This document shows positions 39,603-46,094 of a stretch of DNA of 46,094 nucleotides, one piece after another; the stretch's first letter is position 1, and every line of letters begins with the position of its first letter. The notes beneath the pieces were generated by a model that was not told the origin of the DNA, made no database searches, and saw only the letters and a program-made list of their open reading frames with translations. Source of the stretch: Pedobacter cryotolerans (lineage in GTDB: Bacteria; Bacteroidota; Bacteroidia; Sphingobacteriales; Sphingobacteriaceae). Made by a program: the position numbers and the translations under genes. The stretch is from the NCBI RefSeq assembly GCF_005116475.1, contig NZ_SWBO01000017.1, positions 1 through 46,094 on the forward strand. The letters run 5' to 3'.

Positions 39603-41564
39603 TTAAACGGGTAAACGGTTCATTTCAATATCGTCTGGTGTAACGAAAATTAATGGTACTTTCTCTACATCCACGTAACTAGAATCGAGGCCAAAACTGC
39701 TCACCTCAGATAAACTAATGCGCTTAAGCACAAAATAATAATCCATTATGGTGCGCTCATAAAAGCTCAAATTTGTAAACTTAGATAAATGTTTTTCTAA
39801 CAACACAAAGCGAAAATCGCCCGTAATTTTATGTTTATTTAAAGATTTGTATTGGCTTGTAATGTCAACTTCACCATTTTTAACCAACTCTTCAACCACT
39901 TTACGATACAATAAATTAACTCTTTGCTCAATTCTAAAACCGAGTTTAAAATCGATACGGATCAATTTACCAGGAATTAAAAACTCTACTTTATAATCCA
40001 TGGTGTAAGGCTCATCCATTACATCAACATGTACCAGCCAGTACACATCGGCACGTTTAGGTTCTTTTTGTATAATAGAATAAATAATTTTAGATTCTAT
40101 TTCAGTTTTAAAGTTAGCGCTTGTTAAATAAACCAATTGAGACGAAAATTTAGGAACACTTTCATCATTACTTAGCTCTTTTAAAATCTCATAATAATCT
40201 TCAATTTCTACATATTTTACAAAGCGATTTTTAATTTTTCGAGAGTTATACCAGGTCCACATTACGCTTAATAAAGCGCAGCTTAACAATAATGTAACCC
40301 ATCCGCCATGTAAAAACTTAGCCATGTTACCTATTAAAAAGGTAAGTTCTATTGCGGTATAAACCACAACAAAGATTACAATAATGTATTTAGGAAATTT
40401 TTTCCTAATCATGTAAACGGCTATCAAAACGGTAGTCATTAAAAACGTAAGGTTAATTGCCAAGCCGTATGCACCCTCCATTTTATCAGATTCTCTAAAA
40501 TAAAGCACAATTAAAATACAGCCTATACACAACAACCAGTTGATAGATGGGACATATAATTGTCCTTTTTGTACACTAGGATAATTGATACGCACTTTTG
40601 GCCAAAGGTTTAATCTAACTGCTTCAGAAATTAGGGTAAATGAACCAGATATCATGGCTTGCGATGCAATTACTGCAGCTGTTGTAGCCAAAATAACCAA
40701 ATAAATCACCATGCTTTCGGGCACTAATTTAAAAAATGGGTTATCTAAGGGATTATTTGGATTATAGCTGGGATTACTTAAAACCCATGCTCCTTGACCC
40801 ATATAATTGAAAATAAGCATTGCTTTTACAAATATCCAACTGATGCGAATATTTTGCTTACCGCAATGACCTAAATCGCTATATAAAGCCTCGGCACCTG
40901 TTGTACATAAAAACACACCACCTAAAATTAATAAAGCACTCGGGTTGTTAATTAATAAACTAATCGCATAATAAGGGTTTAATGACTTTAAAACAGAAAG
41001 ATCATCAGAAATATGCATTACGCCTGTTACCCCTAGTACCGCAAACCAAACAAACATAATCGGGCCAAATAGTTTACCAACTAAGTTTGTACCAAATTGC
41101 TGTATTACAAACAATAACGTAATAATGCTGATTACAATAGGTAAAACTGGAACTTGTGGAAATTTTAACTTTAAACCCTCAATTGCTGATGTAACGGTTA
41201 TACTCGGTGTTATCATACCATCGGCAAGCAGAGCAGCACCCCCAATAATGGCTGGTATCACTAACCATTTTGCCTTTTTACGAACTAAAGAATAAAGGGA
41301 AAAAATACCACCTTCGCCTTTATTATCAGCTCTTAAAGTTATAATCACATACTTTATGGTAGTTTGCAGGGTCAATGTCCAAATTATACAAGACAAAGCA
41401 CCCAAAACTAAATCTGGGTTAATTGCTTGGCCCGTATTAAAAACCGATTTAAAAATTGCTTTTAAGGTATATAAAGGCGAAGTTCCAATATCTCCAAAAA
41501 CAATACCTAAACTTACAAGAACACCACCCGCCGTAAGCGCATTAACGTTTTTATGATTTGACAC
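39603..41564 (-). CDS. kup: KUP-family potassium uptake protein
   Basis: A 653-residue product. The first ~440 residues hold about 12 membrane helices with the family hallmark LVSLGIVFGDIGTSPLYTLK near the N-terminus and GEGGIFSLYSLVRK after helix 2; ADGMITPSITVTSAIEGL follows. The last ~200 residues are the cytosolic KUP domain. It imports K+ with protons at the inner membrane. The start used is GTG at 41564 (MSNHKNVNALTAGG); no upstream in-frame ATG exists before the likely -7 box, whose minus-strand reading is TAATTTTG at 41584-41591. Confidence 0.96.
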   Translation of the reverse strand: MSNHKNVNALTAGGVLVSLGIVFGDIGTSPLYTLKAIFKSVFNTGQAINPDLVLGALSCIIWTLTLQTTIKYVIITLRADNKGEGGIFSLYSLVRKKAKWLVIPAIIGGAALLADGMITPSITVTSAIEGLKLKFPQVPVLPIVISIITLLFVIQQFGTNLVGKLFGPIMFVWFAVLGVTGVMHISDDLSVLKSLNPYYAISLLINNPSALLILGGVFLCTTGAEALYSDLGHCGKQNIRISWIFVKAMLIFNYMGQGAWVLSNPSYNPNNPLDNPFFKLVPESMVIYLVILATTAAVIASQAMISGSFTLISEAVRLNLWPKVRINYPSVQKGQLYVPSINWLLCIGCILIVLYFRESDKMEGAYGLAINLTFLMTTVLIAVYMIRKKFPKYIIVIFVVVYTAIELTFLIGNMAKFLHGGWVTLLLSCALLSVMWTWYNSRKIKNRFVKYVEIEDYYEILKELSNDESVPKFSSQLVYLTSANFKTEIESKIIYSIIQKEPKRADVYWLVHVDVMDEPYTMDYKVEFLIPGKLIRIDFKLGFRIEQRVNLLYRKVVEELVKNGEVDITSQYKSLNKHKITGDFRFVLLEKHLSKFTNLSFYERTIMDYYFVLKRISLSEVSSFGLDSSYVDVEKVPLIFVTPDDIEMNRLPV

Positions 41565-41728
41565 AGCTATAAAATTTTGGATGCAAAATTAATTAAATAA
41601 TTAATATTAAGCAGATTATTATTTTTGATAGATCTGAAGCAAAAAATACAGTAAAAATCTTGGGTGTTAAATAGTGTTAAATAATACTTTAAACAACAAA
41701 TTGTTTAATTTCTTTATTTAATTATTTA

Positions 41729-41736
41729 TATTTTTG
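41729..41736 (+). promoter_or_regulatory. Likely -7 box of the T9SS cargo gene
   Basis: TATTTTTG, an exact TAnnTTTG match 12 bp before the ATG at 41749. It also argues against the upstream TTG at 41734 as start, since that lies inside the box. Confidence 0.5.
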
Positions 41737-41748
41737 CTAGCAGTTAAG

Positions 41749-42258
41749 ATGAATTTAAAGCCAAAAATAGCGTTCTCATGGAGTTTACTATGCATAATTT
41801 GCATGGTTGTTTTGATGGGTTCTAGCGTTTTTGCTCAAAAAGTAGATACTGCTAAAATTTCTTACAAACCAAAACCTAAAGTAGTTAGCAGGGTACCACA
41901 AATTAAAGCTAACATTACGCCATATAAAGTTGGCAATATAGGTTTAGGTTCAATAAGCAATCAAACTACACTAAACACTCCCCTAAAATCTGGTAAAGTT
42001 ATTACCGTTTTAAAAGTTTATCCTAATCCTGTTAGCGAACAGATTAATATTAGTTTAAAACTAGAAAGAGAAACAACTTTTGTGGTTAAAATTACTGATA
42101 TGCTTGGTAATGATGTTGTAACCTTAGCAAATGAGCGCTCGCCAGCTGGCGAACAAACCAAAACTTACACCATTCCAAACAGATTAAATACTGGCATCTA
42201 CTTTTTAAAAATTGTGGCTGGCGGCGAGCCTGTAGTAAAAAGGATTTCTGTTTTATAA
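41749..42258 (+). CDS. Small protein with type IX secretion sorting domain
   Basis: A 169-residue product from the ATG at 41749. A signal peptide (ends VFAQ, ~residue 30) precedes a short linker (~31-85, Lys/Pro-rich) and a type A T9SS C-terminal domain (~88-169: LKVYPNPVSEQINISLKLER, then VKITDMLGNDVV, NTGIYFLKIV, VVKRISVL). The sorting domain directs export across the outer membrane by the Por/T9SS machine and attachment or release by the sortase PorU. There is hardly any passenger: the mature chain is nearly only the sorting domain. Confidence 0.85.
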   Translation: MNLKPKIAFSWSLLCIICMVVLMGSSVFAQKVDTAKISYKPKPKVVSRVPQIKANITPYKVGNIGLGSISNQTTLNTPLKSGKVITVLKVYPNPVSEQINISLKLERETTFVVKITDMLGNDVVTLANERSPAGEQTKTYTIPNRLNTGIYFLKIVAGGEPVVKRISVL

Positions 42259-42277
42259 TTTCCAAATTTTCTTTTCC

Positions 42278-42285
42278 TATTTTTG
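42278..42285 (+). promoter_or_regulatory. Likely -7 box of the FAH-family gene
   Basis: TATTTTTG, an exact TAnnTTTG match ending four bases before the ATG at 42290; implies a leaderless transcript. No -33 TTTG at the usual spacing. Confidence 0.5.
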
Positions 42286-42289
42286 TTTT

Positions 42290-42901
42290 ATGAAGATTAT
42301 TGCTATTGGACGCAACTATGCTGCGCATGCTAAAGAATTGAACAATGCTGTTCCTACAAAACCTATTATATTTTTAAAACCTGATACTGCCGTTTTAAAA
42401 GACAATAAACCCTTTTACATTCCTGATTTCTCTTCAGATATACATTACGAATTAGAAGTAGTTTTAAAAATTTGCAAAGAAGGAAAGCATATTGCTGAAA
42501 AATTTGCCAGCAATTATTATGATGAGCTAGGACTTGGTATTGATTTTACAGCTAGAGATATTCAAACGCAACACAAAGAAAAGGGTTTACCTTGGGAGTT
42601 AGCAAAAGCATTTGATCATTCGGCCGCTGTAAGTTCATTTTTGCCAAAGGCAGATTTTTCAGACATGTATAATCTTAATTTTGAGTTACAAATTAATAAG
42701 GAAAGCCGTCAACAAGGCCATACTGCTAATTTATTATTCTCTTTCGAAAATATTATTTCCTTCGTATCTCAATACATCACCTTAAAAAAAGGAGATTTAA
42801 TATTTACAGGTACACCAGAAGGAGTTGGCCAAGTTAAGCAAGGCGATCAGCTAGAAGCTTGGCTAGAGGGCAAACAATTACTAAATTTCAGCGTTAAATA
42901 G
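42290..42901 (+). CDS. Fumarylacetoacetate hydrolase family protein
   Basis: A 203-residue single FAH domain, the short bacterial (YcgM-like) form. MKIIAIGRNYAAHAKELNNA is the usual start. Metal ligands are seen in H52-Y-E54-L-E56 and D85 in GIDFTARD; KAFDHSAAVS and IFTGTPEGVGQVKQGD are conserved. Relatives hydrolyse acylpyruvates or decarboxylate oxaloacetate. The M23 peptidase gene begins four bases after the stop, so the two are probably co-transcribed, though no shared function is obvious. Confidence 0.9.
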   Translation: MKIIAIGRNYAAHAKELNNAVPTKPIIFLKPDTAVLKDNKPFYIPDFSSDIHYELEVVLKICKEGKHIAEKFASNYYDELGLGIDFTARDIQTQHKEKGLPWELAKAFDHSAAVSSFLPKADFSDMYNLNFELQINKESRQQGHTANLLFSFENIISFVSQYITLKKGDLIFTGTPEGVGQVKQGDQLEAWLEGKQLLNFSVK

Positions 42902-42905
42902 ATTA

Positions 42906-44660
42906 ATGTTATACTTTAAAAATTCTCAAAACCTATTTAGGTTTAAACCATCTTTTTGGGCTGTTATTTTTCTTTTTTTCGCCATCAAGGCTGATGCACA
43001 GCAAGTTTTTAGCAACAATAATTATCCTTTAACTGATTTTAGACAACCCTTAGACATCATACCACCTGCACTTGCTGGTTCTTTTGGTGAATTAAGATCA
43101 AACCATTTTCACTCTGGTGTAGATTTTAGAACGAACCAACGAACTGGCTATCCTGTTTACGCAACTGCTGATGGTTTTATTTCGAGATTAAGAGTTCAAA
43201 ATAGTGGTTTTGGATTGGCTTTATATATCAATCATCCAAACGGCTATACCTCTGTTTATGGTCACTTGGCTAGGTTTAATCCTAAAATTGCACAAGAGGT
43301 TAAAAAAATTCAGTACCAAAAAAAATCTTACGAAATTGATGAATTTCCTAATGCCGACTTTATACCTGTTCGTAAAGGAGAAATTATCGCATATTCTGGC
43401 AATACTGGGAGCTCTGGTGGACCACATTTGCATTTCGAATTACGAGATACAAAAACAGAAGCAACTGTTAATCCGCAATTATTGGGCATTCAAATCCCCG
43501 ACAATATCCCTCCGGTTATTTATGCTATGTATGTTTATCGCCTAAATGGCAAACCATTTAATGAATTTACACCAAAACAATATTTTCAGGTTGCTGGCGG
43601 TAATGGAAATTATAGCCTAAACAAAGTAACAACAATTAACCTAAGCGGAGAAGTTGGCTTTGGCATAGTTGCTACTGATAAACATAGTGGAAATTCTGGT
43701 TTAAATGGCGTTTATTCTATTGAGTTAATAGTTGATGGAAAAGCAGTTTTTACCTCAGCCTTAGAAAGATTTAGCTTTGCCAATAGCAAGGGCATTAACT
43801 CACACGTAGATTATCCAGCTTTGCTGAATATAAAAAGGAGCATACAAAAAAGCTTTGTCGACCCAGGAAACCCATTACAGATTTATAGTAACCTGGTAAA
43901 TAGCGGAAGGATTAATTTTACAGACGACAAATTACATCAGGTTAAATACATTATTACCGATAGTAAAGGCAATAAAAGTACTTTAGCTTTTAATGTTAAA
44001 GCAGATGCAAAAGCAATTATACCAACGCCTGCTTTACCAAATGGCACTACTTATCAATATGTAAATGTTAATGAATATAATAAGGAAGATGTAAAAGTTA
44101 TTTTACCAAAAGGAACTTTATATAATGATTTAAATTTTGTTTACAAGAAATCAGCAAAACCTCAAACCAACGCCTTTTCTGCCATACATCAAATACATAA
44201 TAACTTAACTCCTTTACATTTAGGTTTCGAAATTTGGATTAAAGCTGATAGCACTTTGGCTAAATACCGAAATAAAGCTTTAATTGTAAACACCAATCGT
44301 TCATCACAAGGTGGATATTTTGAAAATGGTTACGTAAAAACCAAACCACGTAATTTTGGAAGCTTTTTTATTGCTATAGATACCCTAGCCCCTACAATTG
44401 TACCAGTTAATATCGCCAATGGCAAAAACATGGCTGGCTTAAGTAAGATGAGTTTCAGAATTAGCGATAACTTATCAGGAATAAAAAGTTTTAACGGTTA
44501 TATTGATGGTAAATGGGTACTGATGGAATTTGATGCTAAAACAGCAAGTTTATGGCATAACTTTGATGAGCAAACCAAACCAGGTAAACATAGTTTAGAG
44601 TTAATTGTGGTTGATATGAAAGATAATACCAAGCGTTATGCAATAGACTTTTACAGATAA
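42906..44660 (+). CDS. M23-family (LytM-like) metallopeptidase
   Basis: A 584-residue product. A signal peptide (~15-32, ending ADAQ) is followed by a LytM/M23 domain (~60-190) with Zn ligands H69 and D73 in HFHSGVDFR and the HLHFE motif (H174, H176) in GGPHLHFEL, plus H120 in VYGHL. All active-site residues are present, so a peptidoglycan endopeptidase is expected. The remaining ~390 residues are beta-sandwich-like modules (VDGKAVFTSALERFSFANS, DTLAPTIVPVNIANGKNMAG), unusual in length but frequent in Bacteroidota members. Periplasmic or outer-membrane location. Confidence 0.92.
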   Translation: MLYFKNSQNLFRFKPSFWAVIFLFFAIKADAQQVFSNNNYPLTDFRQPLDIIPPALAGSFGELRSNHFHSGVDFRTNQRTGYPVYATADGFISRLRVQNSGFGLALYINHPNGYTSVYGHLARFNPKIAQEVKKIQYQKKSYEIDEFPNADFIPVRKGEIIAYSGNTGSSGGPHLHFELRDTKTEATVNPQLLGIQIPDNIPPVIYAMYVYRLNGKPFNEFTPKQYFQVAGGNGNYSLNKVTTINLSGEVGFGIVATDKHSGNSGLNGVYSIELIVDGKAVFTSALERFSFANSKGINSHVDYPALLNIKRSIQKSFVDPGNPLQIYSNLVNSGRINFTDDKLHQVKYIITDSKGNKSTLAFNVKADAKAIIPTPALPNGTTYQYVNVNEYNKEDVKVILPKGTLYNDLNFVYKKSAKPQTNAFSAIHQIHNNLTPLHLGFEIWIKADSTLAKYRNKALIVNTNRSSQGGYFENGYVKTKPRNFGSFFIAIDTLAPTIVPVNIANGKNMAGLSKMSFRISDNLSGIKSFNGYIDGKWVLMEFDAKTASLWHNFDEQTKPGKHSLELIVVDMKDNTKRYAIDFYR

Positions 44661-44742
44661 TTAAAAAGATTGTTGAATTGCTAAATCGCTAATTGTTAGT
44701 AAATTACAAACCAACAATGAAACAACTCAATAAAAAAGAAAT

Positions 44743-45204
44743 ATGAGTACACTTAACCAAGGCGATAAAGCCCCAGAATTTACTTCAAAAGACCAAAATG
44801 GAAATGCTATTTCTTTAGCCCAGTTTAAAGGGAAAAAAGTGGTATTGTACTTTTACCCAAAAGATAGCACACCTGGTTGCACCGCCGAAGCGTGTGATTT
44901 TAGAGATAACTACCAAGATTTAAAAGCTCAAGGAATTGAGGTTTTAGGGGTAAGTATTGATGATGAAAAATCTCACCAGAAATTTATAACTAAATACGAT
45001 TTACCTTTTACTTTGTTGGCTGATACTGATAAATCTATAGTAGAAGCTTATGGGGTTTGGGGTGAAAAAAGCATGTATGGCAAAAAATACATGGGTACCA
45101 ATCGCACAACATTTATTATAGATGAAGAAGGAAATATCGCTCACATTTTAACAAAGGTTGATACTAAAGCGCCTACTGCACAAGTTTTAGCATTAATCAA
45201 ATAA
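44743..45204 (+). CDS. bcp: Thioredoxin-dependent thiol peroxidase (Bcp/PrxQ)
   Basis: A 153-residue peroxiredoxin of the PrxQ type: peroxidatic Cys C46 in DSTPGCTAEACDF, with resolving Cys C51 five residues on, and the conserved LYFYPKDSTPGCT and FTLLADTDKSIVEAYGVWGE. It reduces peroxides using thioredoxin in the cytoplasm. It has its own 80-bp leader region after the M23 gene. Confidence 0.97.
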   Translation: MSTLNQGDKAPEFTSKDQNGNAISLAQFKGKKVVLYFYPKDSTPGCTAEACDFRDNYQDLKAQGIEVLGVSIDDEKSHQKFITKYDLPFTLLADTDKSIVEAYGVWGEKSMYGKKYMGTNRTTFIIDEEGNIAHILTKVDTKAPTAQVLALIK

Positions 45205-45411
45205 AAATTTTACTAATCAGTATTATTGTTGGCAAAATTTTTAAGGTTAATTCAATAAATTTAGGCAAAGAGATAAAACTTTTCTTAAAAGTAGAAATAC
45301 CTTTAATTATTTATAATTACCTTGCCTTTATTAAACAGTTACAATTTATAAATAGATGGACGCAACGTTTTTTTACCATAATTGCTTCATCAACAAAAAC
45401 ATATTACATTA

Positions 45412-46094
45412 ATGAAACATACAATTAGCGAGTTAGAAGATATCGCCTCACAGGTGCGAAGAGATTGTTTGAGAATGGTACACGCCGTACAATCGGGCCA
45501 CCCAGGTGCATCTTTGGGCTGTGCAGATTTTTTTACTGCATTATATTTCGAGGTTTTAAACCACAATCCAGACTTTAAAATGGAAGGTGTTGGCGAAGAC
45601 CTATTCTTTCTTTCAAACGGACACATCTCTCCAGTTTGGTACAGCGTGTTGGCAAGATCTGGGTATTTTGAAGTAAGCGAACTTAAAACTTTCAGAAAAT
45701 TAGATTCTCGTTTACAAGGTCACCCAACAACGCATGAAGGTTTACCTGGTGTTCGTATCGCCTCTGGTTCATTAGGTCAGGGACTTTCAGTAGCCATCGG
45801 AGCAGCTTTAGCTAAAAGAATGGACGGAGATAAATCTTTAGTTTATGCTTTAATGGGCGATGGAGAATTACAAGAAGGCCAAAACTGGGAAGCGTTAATG
45901 TTTGCGCCTTTTCACAAAGTGGATAACCTGATTGCAAGTGTAGATTACAACGGTCAGCAGATTGATGGTCCGACGGAAAAGGTATTGTCATTAGAAAATT
46001 TACAAGCAAAATTCGAGGCATTTGGCTGGCATGTAATTACCTCTGATGGAAACGACATGGCCGAAATTGTAAAAGCTTTACATTATGCAAAATC
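45412..46094 (+). CDS. Transketolase, N-terminal subunit (partial)
   Basis: Open from the ATG at 45412 to the window end, 227 codons. MKHTISELEDIASQVRRDCL then VHAVQSGHPGASLGCADFF is the thiamine-diphosphate half of transketolase. ISPVWYSVLARSGYF, GHPTTHEGLPGVRIASGSLG and GDGELQEGQNWEALMFAP are seen in order; the metal and ThDP motif GDG...N reads VDYNGQQIDG. The start and spacing fit the split transketolases of ~280 residues, whose C-terminal half is encoded by a following gene outside the window; a full-length enzyme cannot be excluded. Pentose phosphate pathway. Confidence 0.92.
   Translation, partial: MKHTISELEDIASQVRRDCLRMVHAVQSGHPGASLGCADFFTALYFEVLNHNPDFKMEGVGEDLFFLSNGHISPVWYSVLARSGYFEVSELKTFRKLDSRLQGHPTTHEGLPGVRIASGSLGQGLSVAIGAALAKRMDGDKSLVYALMGDGELQEGQNWEALMFAPFHKVDNLIASVDYNGQQIDGPTEKVLSLENLQAKFEAFGWHVITSDGNDMAEIVKALHYAK

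Overview
The window looks like a chromosomal stretch of a Bacteroidota bacterium, most likely a Pedobacter-like member of the Sphingobacteriaceae. The sequence is AT-rich. Many genes have a TAnnTTTG -7 box close to the start codon and no Shine-Dalgarno sequence. The gene content also fits: a type IX secretion C-terminal domain, a TonB-dependent receptor, KUP, monomeric isocitrate dehydrogenase and a short SSB. This assignment rests on sequence reading only; no database search was possible.

Layout. 1-4.3 kb is accessory DNA: the end of an IS21-family element (IstA on the minus strand, with four spaced terminal repeats) has cut into an FG-GAP-like gene. Next come, all on the minus strand, a 46-codon ORF, a two-helix membrane protein, an HUH-type Rep-like protein with a hydrophobic C-terminus, and a tyrosine recombinase. 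4.4-9.5 kb holds tatA and an LtaS/sulfatase-like membrane enzyme, flanked by a partly decayed duplication: a secreted protein and a Dabb-family protein, each present once intact and once broken. 9.5-11.7 kb has two minus-strand genes, a 101-bp tandem repeat, a stretch rich in inverted repeats, and tRNA-Phe. 11.9-14.1 kb is a two-gene Fe-S electron-transfer unit. 14.1-15.25 kb is an array of palindromic repeats with a small GIY-YIG nuclease gene inside it.

15.3-29 kb is mostly housekeeping and envelope: AsmA-like protein, MtgA, an SDR oxidoreductase, the rpsF-rpsR-rplI operon, a DUF1444-like lipoprotein, an AraC-type regulator and dnaX. 29-37 kb holds isocitrate dehydrogenase, a GNAT enzyme, a sorbosone-dehydrogenase-like beta-propeller, a TonB-dependent receptor and ssb. 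37.6-46.1 kb holds a zinc-ribbon protein, an acyltransferase, KUP, a T9SS cargo protein, an FAH-family hydrolase, an M23 peptidase, Bcp and the start of a split transketolase.

Non-coding DNA is unusually structured. At least four families of dispersed palindromic elements occupy the gaps. The most interesting are (i) repeats with near-inverted GTCATTTCGAA / TTCGATATGAC ends, which bracket the GIY-YIG gene and in one case supply the start codon of the TonB receptor; (ii) a 120-230 bp element with copies near 32.2 kb and 39.4 kb; and (iii) a 17-bp motif shared by the palindromes at 23.5 kb and upstream of ssb. No CRISPR array and no complete defence island was seen.
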